A stretch of 64,000 nt of DNA from positions 39,727-103,726 of the forward strand of contig JBJMLO010000006.1 in assembly GCA_045805265.1 (NCBI GenBank), written 5' to 3'. Below are positions 40,267-48,390 of this stretch, one piece after another (position 1 is the first letter of the stretch; each line of letters begins with the position of its first letter). The DNA comes from JBJMLO01 sp045805265. Lineage in GTDB: Bacteria; Actinomycetota; UBA4738; JACQTL01. A program made the position numbers and the translations under genes. A model generated the notes under the pieces. The model made no database searches. It worked only from the letters and a program-made list of their open reading frames with translations, and was not told where the DNA came from.

Positions 40267-41595
40267 TCACCGTGATGCCGGAGGGGTCCGGCGGATGCGC
40301 TCGGGAATGAGCGCTCCGTGGCTCTCGATCAGATCGTCGACCATGTCGAGGGTCCGCTCGACGGTGAGCGTGGCCGACGTGTTGGGATCCAGCAGCGCCG
40401 CCTGGTACACGAGATCTCGTGAACCATCCACCGCGGCCCGAACCGTGAGCTCCGCCACGTTCACGAACGTTCGGTTCAGGGCCAGGCACTGCGGGGGAAT
40501 CGATCCCACCCTGGTCGGCTGCACCCCGTTCTTGTTGACCAGGACCGGCACCTCGACACAGGCGTCGTCGGGGAGCCCGTCGATCAGGCCGTCGTTGCGG
40601 ACGTTGCCGTAGAGCTCGGCGTCGAGCCCGGTCTGGAGCGCCCTGATGTACTGACTCGCGAGCTCGTCGTTGCGCTCGACCTCGATGTCCTCGCCGGCAT
40701 CGAGTCCGCGCTTGAGCCGCTCCCAGTCGGCGAGGTTCTCCTCGGACCGTCGCAGGTACTCGTCGATCTCGCTGCGGAACCGAACCACTTCGTCGTCGTT
40801 GTGCAGGAACCACGGGACGTACTCCGCACTGTGCTCCGACGACTCGGTGGGGAAGTAGCCGAAGCGCTTGAACAGCTCCACCCGAACCCGTCGGCCCAGA
40901 CCCTCGGGGTCGGCGTCGACGACCTCCCGCAGTGCGGGATAGAGGTCCTCCCCGGTCTCGCGATCGCGAAAGAGGTACACGAAGCACTGGTGGTTCAGCC
41001 CCGCCGTGCGAAAGGCGATGCGTTCCTCGGGGAGCCCCACCATCCTGGCGAGGAACGCATGTGTGTCACGCACGCTGTGACACACGCCGACCACCCGCGA
41101 AGCGTCGAGGCTCGACCCGGCCCAGATGCCCCAGGGCACCATGGCCATCGGATTCGTGTAATTCAGGAGCAGGGCCTGGGGGCAGAGTTCGGCCATCTCG
41201 TCGGCCACCTCGACCATGACCGGGATGGTGCGAAGGCCCCGCATGATGCCGCCGATGCCGATCGTGTCCGCGATGGTCTGCCGGACCCCGTATTTCTTCG
41301 GCACGTCGAAGTCGACGAGGGTCGCCGGGTACCCGCCGACCTGGATCTCGTTGATCACGTAGTCGGCACCGTCGAGCGCGGGGCCGCGAGATCCGTGGGC
41401 GGACACCCGGTAGCCCGCCCCTGATCGCACCACCAGGTGGAGCGCCGCACGTTCCGCGTACGCGAGCCGATCGGCGTCGATGTCGTGCAGCGCGATCTCG
41501 AGCGTGCCGTGGAGCTCCTCGTAGGCGCACAGGTCCGCCAGGATGCCTCTCGTGAACTCGACGCTCCCGGCCCCGAAGATCGTCACCTTGGCCAT
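40267..41595 (-). CDS. glycoside hydrolase family 4, alpha-galactosidase-like
   Basis: A 442-residue GH4 enzyme. The N terminus is a Rossmann NAD-binding fold (MAKVTIFGAGSVEFTRGIL); the metal-binding Cys and His lie in GVCHSVRD and the next His in GLNHQCFVY. Within GH4 the CHSV-type motif is associated with alpha-galactosidases rather than phospho-glycosidases, so cleavage of an unphosphorylated alpha-glycoside through the NAD/Mn redox-elimination route is likely. ATG 41595 is well placed; it is divergent from the PfkB gene with a 42-bp gap and ends close to the DeoR gene. Confidence 0.9.
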   Translation of the reverse strand: MAKVTIFGAGSVEFTRGILADLCAYEELHGTLEIALHDIDADRLAYAERAALHLVVRSGAGYRVSAHGSRGPALDGADYVINEIQVGGYPATLVDFDVPKKYGVRQTIADTIGIGGIMRGLRTIPVMVEVADEMAELCPQALLLNYTNPMAMVPWGIWAGSSLDASRVVGVCHSVRDTHAFLARMVGLPEERIAFRTAGLNHQCFVYLFRDRETGEDLYPALREVVDADPEGLGRRVRVELFKRFGYFPTESSEHSAEYVPWFLHNDDEVVRFRSEIDEYLRRSEENLADWERLKRGLDAGEDIEVERNDELASQYIRALQTGLDAELYGNVRNDGLIDGLPDDACVEVPVLVNKNGVQPTRVGSIPPQCLALNRTFVNVAELTVRAAVDGSRDLVYQAALLDPNTSATLTVERTLDMVDDLIESHGALIPERIRRTPPASR

Positions 41596-41637
41596 TGCGG
41601 GAACGCTAGCATCGTGCCCAGGGGCCGGAGGTTTGCC

Positions 41638-42576
41638 ATGATCGTGTGCTTCGTCGCCAATCCCTCGATCGACAAGCTGTTCGAGGTCGAACGTCTCGTC
41701 CCGGGCGGCATCCACCGCCCTGCCGTCTTCGTGCAGACCGCGGGGGGCAAGGGGCTCAACGTTGCCCGCGCGGCCCACACCCTCGGGGCCGACGTCCGAG
41801 CCGCCGGAATCCTCGGGGGGCACGCGGGGAAATGGCTCGAGGAGGCGCTCGAGGGGGAAGCGATCCGTGGCTCCTTCGTCTGGACCGACGGGGAGACTCG
41901 CTCATCGTTGTCGGTCGCCGGCCGCGAGCGGGCCGACCTCACAGAGTTCTATGAGCGCGGCTCGGCGGTGTCGGTGGCGGTGTGGGCGTCGTCGCTGGAG
42001 GCGGTGGGTGGCCTCTTCGAACCCGGGCGGTGGCTGACGATCTCCGGCTCGCTTCCGCCGGGAGCACCCGAGGATGGCTATCACGCCCTCGTCGAGCGGG
42101 CGCGCGCCGCGCGGATGCGGGTCGCGCTCGACACCCACGGGGAGTACCTTCGCCGGACGCTCCCTGCCGGGCCGGACATCGTGAAGGTGAACGCGACGGA
42201 GGCGGGGGAGTTGCTCGGAGTGCCGACTGCGAGCTCTGACGACTCGATGGCGGCGGGGGCGAGGATCCGCGACCTTGCCGGGGGCATGGGGCACGCGGGA
42301 GTCGTGACCCGAGGCTCCGAGGGCGCCGTCGTCGCAGCCCCCGACGGGACCCGGTACGAGGGCGTGTTGTCCGAGCGGGGTCGCTATCCGGTCGGAAGCG
42401 GCGACGCGTTCCTCGCCGGTCTCGTCGTCGCCCTCGAGCGGAGTTGGGACTGGCCGTCGGCGCTCAGGCTGGCCCTGGGGGCGGCCGGGGCGAACGCCCA
42501 GATCCCGGGGGCCGGCAGGCTCGATCCCGCGCGTGCCGAGGAGCTCGCGGACCGGGCCGAGGTTCGTGAGCTCTGA
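41638..42576 (+). CDS. 1-phosphofructokinase/tagatose-6-phosphate kinase-type PfkB kinase
   Basis: A 312-residue PfkB protein of the LacC/FruK branch: CFVANPSIDKLFEVERLVPGGIHRP at the N terminus, TAGGKGLNVARAAHTLG for the sugar-phosphate side, NATEAGELLG, and a C-terminal YPVGSGDAFLAGLVVALE with the catalytic Asp. The branch phosphorylates fructose-1-phosphate or tagatose-6-phosphate. Beside a SIS isomerase and a galactosidase-type GH4 it suggests a tagatose-like route, but no aldolase is in the window. The ATG follows CCGGAGG. Confidence 0.87.
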   Translation: MIVCFVANPSIDKLFEVERLVPGGIHRPAVFVQTAGGKGLNVARAAHTLGADVRAAGILGGHAGKWLEEALEGEAIRGSFVWTDGETRSSLSVAGRERADLTEFYERGSAVSVAVWASSLEAVGGLFEPGRWLTISGSLPPGAPEDGYHALVERARAARMRVALDTHGEYLRRTLPAGPDIVKVNATEAGELLGVPTASSDDSMAAGARIRDLAGGMGHAGVVTRGSEGAVVAAPDGTRYEGVLSERGRYPVGSGDAFLAGLVVALERSWDWPSALRLALGAAGANAQIPGAGRLDPARAEELADRAEVREL

Positions 42577-42695
42577 CAACCGCGCCGAGCCGGTCTTTCC
42601 GAGGAGTTCCGGCCGGTGGCTCTCGAGCGCCGAGGCCGGATGGCCCACGTCCAGGCGGTGGAGGCGTATTGTGCGGTTCGGGACGGGAGGAGACC

Positions 42696-43319
42696 ATGCC
42701 TGAGCTGCTCGAATACGACGTGTTGGTCGTCAACCAGCGGGCGAAGCTGATCGAGATGACCAACGAATACGACATCCACGACGAGGGCGGGAACCAGATC
42801 GGGATCATCCGCGAGGAGGGGCAGTCGAAGGCGAAGAAGCTCTTCCGGCTCTTCAGTGATCTGGACCAGTTCCTCACCCACCGGCTGGCCTTCTACGACT
42901 CCGCGGGAGCGAAGGTCCTCGAGTTCGTGCGGCCGGCGAAGATCTTCAAGTCCACGGTGGAGGTGTCCGACGGCGAGGGACACCCGTCGGGGCGGATCGT
43001 CCAGAAGAACGTGTTCGGCAAGAAGCGGTTCGCGCTCGAGGACGCGGCGGGCGCATCGCTCGGCTCGATCAACGCGGAGAACCTGCGGTCGTGGGACTTC
43101 GCGGTCGAGGACCAGGTCGGCAACGAGATCGGTCGGATCACCAAGAAGTGGGCCGGTATCCTGCGCGAGGGATTCACCACGGCCGACCACTACGTCGTCA
43201 GCATGGCCCACGAGCTTCCCCCGGAGACGCGCCGCCTGGTGCTGGCCTCCGCGTCCGCGATCGACACTGCGCTGAAGCAGGACGACTCCGGCGGCCTGGG
43301 CTTCGGCGGATTCGGCTGA
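42696..43319 (+). CDS. LURP-one/phospholipid scramblase-like protein
   Basis: A 207-residue soluble beta-rich protein starting at ATG 42696 after GGGAGGAGA. Repeated strand-turn patterns such as YDIHDEGGNQIGIIREE, LAFYDSAGAKVLEFVRPAK, FALEDAAGASLGSI and FAVEDQVGNEIGRITKKW resemble the twelve-stranded barrel of the scramblase/LURP-one (tubby-like) superfamily. A short Gly/Phe-rich tail ends the protein. Bacterial members have no settled function; a membrane-associated or lipid-binding role is only inferred. Confidence 0.7.
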   Translation: MPELLEYDVLVVNQRAKLIEMTNEYDIHDEGGNQIGIIREEGQSKAKKLFRLFSDLDQFLTHRLAFYDSAGAKVLEFVRPAKIFKSTVEVSDGEGHPSGRIVQKNVFGKKRFALEDAAGASLGSINAENLRSWDFAVEDQVGNEIGRITKKWAGILREGFTTADHYVVSMAHELPPETRRLVLASASAIDTALKQDDSGGLGFGGFG

Positions 43320-43355
43320 GCCCGGCGCCGGGGGCCGCGCATGGCCGTGGGCTCA
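43317..43355. terminator. candidate bidirectional terminator
   Basis: TGAGCCC at 43317-43323 pairs with GGGCTCA at 43349-43355, with a second small GGCC/GGCC stem inside. It lies between the convergent scramblase-like gene and the broken monooxygenase gene and includes parts of their last codons. There is no long T run. Confidence 0.45.
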
Positions 43356-44524
43356 GGCCGCGGGGTGGCGCCCGCGGCGGAGCGCCCGGGCGATGCGTCG
43401 GGCGTCGATCGAGATCTCGCGGAGGTTGCCGCTGATCGGGTTCGTGTAGCCGATGAAGTGCAGGTTGGGCGCGTCCGGATGGGTCTCAGGTCCGTGGACC
43501 ACGGGGCGACCGTTCGAGGCCACCAGGCCCAGCTCGCCCACCAGCGGCTCCAGGCCGCGGTGGAAGCCGGTCGCGGCGATCACGGCGTCCGCGCGGACCC
43601 GGCGGCCGCCGTCCAGCACCACGTCGGGACCGTCGAACCGCTCCACCGCGGGCACGACCTGAACCCGTCGCTGCTTCACCAGGTCGATCAGGCCGACGTC
43701 GAGGATGGGGATCGAGTCCCGGTTGACCCGGGTGTACAGGCCTTCCGCGGGAGCGGGCATGCCGTACTTGGACAGATCGCCCACGGTGAGCCGTTGCATG
43801 ACCTTCGATATCCGATCCACCACCGGGACCGGGAGGCGCCGAATCAGCACGCCGACGACCTGCGAGGGCATGCCGCCGAGGTCGCGGCGCAGGATGTTCG
43901 GCGGGGTTCTGACCGAGATCATCACCCTCGAAGCGCCGCCCTCGACCAGGTCCACCGCGATCTCCGCGCCGGAGTTCCCGGTCCCGACGACCAGCACGTC
44001 CTTCCCCCGATACGGAACGGCGTTGCGGTAGTCGGCCGAGTGCACGACCTCGCCCGCGAACGTCTCCAGTCCGGGCAATCCTGGGACGAAGGGTCGTGGT
44101 TGAATCCCGTCGCCACGACGACGAGCTCGGCGCGGAGCGCCCCGCGGCTGGTCCGCAACCGCCAGTCCCCGTCCTCCCGGGCGACCCTCTCGACCTCGAC
44201 GCCGGTGCGGACCTCCAGGCCGTGGTGCGCCGCGTAGCGCTCGAGATACCGGACGACCCCGTCCCGCGGCACCCACCGGCCCTCCCGCCGGTCGATGGGC
44301 AGGCCGGGCAGATTGGAGAGCCATCGCACGGTGTGCAGGTGGAGCCGGTCGTAGTGTTTCCGCCAGCTCGACCCCACCGACTCCCGCTCGACGACGAGCG
44401 TCTCGAGCCCCTCCCGCTGGAGCATCGCCGCCGTCGCGAGCCCCGCCGGTCCGGCGCCGACGACCACCGCCTGGTGCCGCTCGTCTTCCACCTGCTCACC
44501 GTTCCCGGGCAGCCTCGGCTTCAC
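43353..44524 (-). pseudogene. flavin-containing monooxygenase, frameshifted
   Basis: Two overlapping minus-strand frames form one FMO/CzcO-like protein. The first, from 44524, carries the FAD motif VVVGAGPAGLATAAMLQREG, SWRKHYDRLHLHT and reaches VVVATGFNH. The second continues RPFVPGLPGLETFAGEVVHSADYRN and the NADP motif VLVVGTGNSGAEIAVDL through VIAATGFHRGLEPL to the stop. The break is near 44090-44097, where one base appears to be missing. All other FMO landmarks are intact, so this is either a very recent inactivation or a single-base sequence error. It ends at the terminator shared with the scramblase-like gene. Confidence 0.75.
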
Positions 44525-44546
44525 GCGCGCAAGCGTGTCGCGGAAG

Positions 44547-46373
44547 TCAGATCAGGCTGTCGCGCCAGGCCTGGTGGAGCTGGGCGTAGTGGCCGGCCGT
44601 CGCGAGCAGCTCCGACGGAGGCCCGTCCTCGACCACCCGGCCCTCGTCCAGGACGAGCACCCGGTCGGCGATCTCGACCGTGCTCAGGCGGTGGGCGATG
44701 ATCAGCGCGGTCCGGTCGGCCAGGACCGTCTGCAGCGCCCGCTGCACCGCCCGTTCGCTCGGGATGTCGAGCGAGCTCGTCGCCTCGTCGAGGATGAGCA
44801 CCGCCGGGTCGGCCAGGAACGCCCGCGCGAAGGCCACCAGCTGGCGCTGCCCGGCGCTCAGGCGGCTTCCGCGCTTCCCGAGGTCCGTCTCGTAGCCGTC
44901 GGGCAGGCCATCGATGAACCGGTCGGCCCCGATCGCAATGGCCGCCGCCTCCACCTCGGACCGGGTCGCCTCCGGCCTCCCGAAGGCGATGTTGTCGGTC
45001 ACCGTGCCGCCGAACAGGAAGTTCTCCTGGGTCACCATCGCCACCACCCGCCGGAGCTGCTGCTCGGTGAGCTCGGGGAGCGCCACGCCGTCGACCGTCA
45101 CGCGTCCGCTCACCGGGTCGTAGAAGCGGGCCAGCAACCGCGCGATCGTCGTCTTCCCGGCGCCCGTGCGCCCCAGCAGTGCCACCGTCTGGCCGGCGGG
45201 GATGACGAGGTCGAGGTCCCGCACGACCTCCATCTCGTCGCGGTAGCCGAACCGGACGCGCTCGAACCGCACCTCGCCGCGCCACCCGCCGTCCGGCTCG
45301 GCGGCCGGCCGCGAGGGCATCGGGACCGACGGTTCCTCTTCCAGCACCCCGGACAGCTTCTCGAGCGCCGCCGCCGCGCCCTGGAACGAGTTGTAGAACT
45401 GGCTGATCTCGGCCATGGGCTCGAAGAACCGCCGGATGTACAGCAGGAACGACGTGAGCACACCGATCTCCATGGCGCCGCTCATGACCCGGGTGCCGCC
45501 GTACAGCAGCAGCACCGCGGTGGTCAGGTTTCCGATCAGCAGGATCCCCGGCCAGTACCACGTGATCAGCTGGAACGAGCGCAGGGTCGCCACCCGGTAG
45601 TCGTCGTTGACCTGGTGGAAGATCTCCTCGTTGCGGGGCTCGCGGCGGAAGGCCTGCACCGCCCGGATGCCGCCGAGCGACTCGGTGAACTGGATGACCA
45701 CCAGAGCCACGGTCTCGCGGGTCTTGCGGTATGCGACCGCCGAGTTCCGCTGGAACCACCGGGTCAGCCACAAAAGCGGCACGAACGAGGCCAGCGTGAC
45801 CAGCCCCAGCGGCCAGTCGAGCAGCACCAGGATCACCCCGATCGTCAGGATCGAGAGGACCGAGGTGATCAGCGTGTCGACGCCCTCGTTCAACAGCTCG
45901 GTGATGGCGTCGAGGTCCGAGGTCAGCCGGGAGATCACCCGGCCGGACGTGTAGTGCTCGTGGAACGACAGGCTGAGCCGCTGGAAGTGGGCGAACACGC
46001 GCTGGCGGAGGTCGATGAGGATCTCCTGGCCGATCCGGCCGGCCCCCATCACGAACGTCCGGTACAGCACGGCGTGGAGGGCCGCGGCCGCGACGATCGC
46101 GCCGACGACGACGTACAGGGTCGCCGGGTGGTGATGCCGCACGGCGGGGATGCCGTCGTCGATCCCGAGGCCGACGAGCCACGGGCCGGCCATCGCGGCG
46201 ACGTTCGCCGCGACGACGATCCCCAGCAGCCACAGCGCCCTGCGCCGGTGCGGCCGGAGGAGGGATCCCAGCAGCCGGCGGGATCGCTTCCGGAGCAGCG
46301 AGGAGATCCTCCCGGGCAGGTCGTCCGACTGCTCGGCGGCCACGCCGCGCCACTGCTGCGTCGGGGTGCTCAC
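44547..46373 (-). CDS. ABC exporter half-transporter (catalytic partner)
   Basis: A 608-residue type IV ABC half-exporter: six spans (about 45-330) and a nucleotide-binding domain with Walker A GRTGAGKTT, signature LSAGQRQ, Walker B AVLILDEATSSLD with the catalytic Glu, and H-loop IIAHRLST. It forms a heterodimer with the protein encoded immediately upstream on the same strand (4-bp overlap at 46370-46373). Such pairs export lipids, peptides or drugs. GTG start at 46373. Confidence 0.92.
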   Translation of the reverse strand: MSTPTQQWRGVAAEQSDDLPGRISSLLRKRSRRLLGSLLRPHRRRALWLLGIVVAANVAAMAGPWLVGLGIDDGIPAVRHHHPATLYVVVGAIVAAAALHAVLYRTFVMGAGRIGQEILIDLRQRVFAHFQRLSLSFHEHYTSGRVISRLTSDLDAITELLNEGVDTLITSVLSILTIGVILVLLDWPLGLVTLASFVPLLWLTRWFQRNSAVAYRKTRETVALVVIQFTESLGGIRAVQAFRREPRNEEIFHQVNDDYRVATLRSFQLITWYWPGILLIGNLTTAVLLLYGGTRVMSGAMEIGVLTSFLLYIRRFFEPMAEISQFYNSFQGAAAALEKLSGVLEEEPSVPMPSRPAAEPDGGWRGEVRFERVRFGYRDEMEVVRDLDLVIPAGQTVALLGRTGAGKTTIARLLARFYDPVSGRVTVDGVALPELTEQQLRRVVAMVTQENFLFGGTVTDNIAFGRPEATRSEVEAAAIAIGADRFIDGLPDGYETDLGKRGSRLSAGQRQLVAFARAFLADPAVLILDEATSSLDIPSERAVQRALQTVLADRTALIIAHRLSTVEIADRVLVLDEGRVVEDGPPSELLATAGHYAQLHQAWRDSLI

Positions 46374-48130
46374 GACACCTCCCGTTCCTCGTCGGTCGCC
46401 GAGAGCACGGCGGCATAGGCCGGTTCGGTCGCCATCAGCGAGCTGTGGGTGCCCGTCGCGGCGACCGTCCCGTCCAGCAACAGCACCACCCGATCGGCCA
46501 AGGCCACCGTGGAGGGCCGGTGGACCACCAGCAGGCCGGTCGTGTCGCGCAGGGCGTGGGCGAGCGCCTCCTCGACCTGGGACTCGGTGTGCACGTCGAG
46601 CGAGGACAACGGGTCGTCCAGGACGAGCACCGCCGGCCGGCCGATGACCGCCCGGGCGAGCGCCAGGCGCTGCCGCTGCCCGCCCGACAGCGAGTGTCCC
46701 TGCTCGCCGATGCGGGTGTCGAGCCCCCACGGCAGGTCCTCGACGAAGTCGACGCGGGCCAACTCCAGCGCCTCGGCGATGTCGTCGTCGGTGGCCTCCG
46801 GGGACCCGAGGGTCAGGTTCTCCCGGACGCTCATCGAGAACAGCACGGGCTCCTCGAACGCCACGGAAACGTGCCGCCGGAGCGAGGACAGCGTCAGGTC
46901 CCGCACGTCGTGGCCGTCCAGCGTGATCCGCCCGGCACTCACGTCGTACAGCCGGGGGAGCAGCAGGGCCAGCGAGGACTTCCCGCTGCCGGTGGCGCCG
47001 ACCACCGCCACGGTCTCGCCCGGTTCGATGGCCAGGTGGACGTCGCGGAGCACGGGCGGCTCGTCGGGTTCGGCGTCCGGGTAGCGGAACGTGACGCCTT
47101 CGAACGCGACCCGGCCCATGGCGTGGAGGAGCGGCACGGCGCCGGGCCGGTCCGCCACCGCCTGGAGCTCGTCGAAGACCTCGTACAAGCGCTCCGAGGC
47201 CGTGGCCGCCTCCTGGGCCATGGCCAGGATCCATCCCAGGTCGATCACCGGCCACTGGAGCAGCACGACCATCGACGCGAACCCCACCAGGCCGCCCAGC
47301 GACAGGTCGCCGTTCGCGACCGCCGTCACCCCGATCAGCGTCACCAGGGCCATGGTCAGGCTCGGCACCAGCTGCAGGAGCGACCAGAAGTTCGCGCGCA
47401 ACCGCACGCTGTCCAGCTGCGACTCGCGCAGCGTGCGCGCCGCCGCCCCGAACCGCTTCTGCATCAGCGGCCCGCGCCCGAACGACTTGATCACCCGGAT
47501 GCCGGTCGCCGCCTCCTCGACCAGCGTGGCCAGGTCGCCCTGCTGGTCCTGCACCCGGCGCGAGACGTCCGCGTAGCCGGCACCGAACCGCTTCCCCAGC
47601 CAGATGACCGGCGTCATGGTTGCCGCCACGACCACCCCCAGCGGCCAGTACAGGAACAGCAGGAAGACCATCACGGTCACGACCTGCACCGCGTTCACCA
47701 CCAGGAAGATCGCGCCGAATCCGAGGAACCGCCGGATGGTGCTGAGGTCGGTCGTGGCCCGCGACAGCAGCTGCCCGGTCTGCCACCGGTCATGGAACGC
47801 GACGGGCAGCCGCTGCAGGTGGGCGTACAGGTCGTCGCGGATCCGGGCCTCGACCCGCAGGACGGCCACCGACTGGATCCACCTCCGCCCGAAGATGAGG
47901 CCGGCCTCGGCGAACCCCAGCCCGAGGACGACCAGCACCATCAGCAGGAGCTGCCCTCGGTTCCCGTGCCGGATCGGCCCGTCGACGATGGACATCGTCA
48001 CGAGCGGCACGATCGTGCCGGCCCCGACGCCGATCCCGGCCGCGGCCAGCCCGAGCCACATCTGCCGGCGATAGGGCCTGATGAACGTCCGCAGTCGCCA
48101 GAGCGCGTTGAGCCGCAGGTTCGCCTTCAT
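46370..48130 (-). CDS. ABC exporter half-transporter (degenerate-site partner)
   Basis: A 586-residue half-exporter with six spans (about 20-300) and a nucleotide-binding domain: Walker A GATGSGKSS, signature LSGGQRQRLALARAV, Walker B VLVLDDPLSSLD. The catalytic Glu after Walker B is Asp, the usual mark of the non-hydrolysing site in heterodimeric exporters such as TM287/288 and LmrCD. First gene of the two-gene operon; ATG 48130 has only a weak ribosome site, so an upstream GTG is possible. Confidence 0.92.
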   Translation of the reverse strand: MKANLRLNALWRLRTFIRPYRRQMWLGLAAAGIGVGAGTIVPLVTMSIVDGPIRHGNRGQLLLMVLVVLGLGFAEAGLIFGRRWIQSVAVLRVEARIRDDLYAHLQRLPVAFHDRWQTGQLLSRATTDLSTIRRFLGFGAIFLVVNAVQVVTVMVFLLFLYWPLGVVVAATMTPVIWLGKRFGAGYADVSRRVQDQQGDLATLVEEAATGIRVIKSFGRGPLMQKRFGAAARTLRESQLDSVRLRANFWSLLQLVPSLTMALVTLIGVTAVANGDLSLGGLVGFASMVVLLQWPVIDLGWILAMAQEAATASERLYEVFDELQAVADRPGAVPLLHAMGRVAFEGVTFRYPDAEPDEPPVLRDVHLAIEPGETVAVVGATGSGKSSLALLLPRLYDVSAGRITLDGHDVRDLTLSSLRRHVSVAFEEPVLFSMSVRENLTLGSPEATDDDIAEALELARVDFVEDLPWGLDTRIGEQGHSLSGGQRQRLALARAVIGRPAVLVLDDPLSSLDVHTESQVEEALAHALRDTTGLLVVHRPSTVALADRVVLLLDGTVAATGTHSSLMATEPAYAAVLSATDEEREVS

Positions 48131-48390
48131 TGCCGGTCGCGTCTCCACATGCAGGAGCCGACCGGCCACACTGCCGATCGGCGATCGGTTCCATTCGGGC
48201 CGACCCCACCGAGGTGGAGGCCGGGAGCAAGGACGGTCGGCGGCCCGTTCCGCTCCCCGGGCACAGAGCATCGAGAAGCAGGCCGACCGCGTCAACCCAC
48301 GTTCCGCGCGAGGAACCACGTCAGTTCCGTCTCTCGAAACCGGCGCGGCCGAGTGCTATACAGGCCCGTCGGGCGGGGGTGGGGAGGAGA

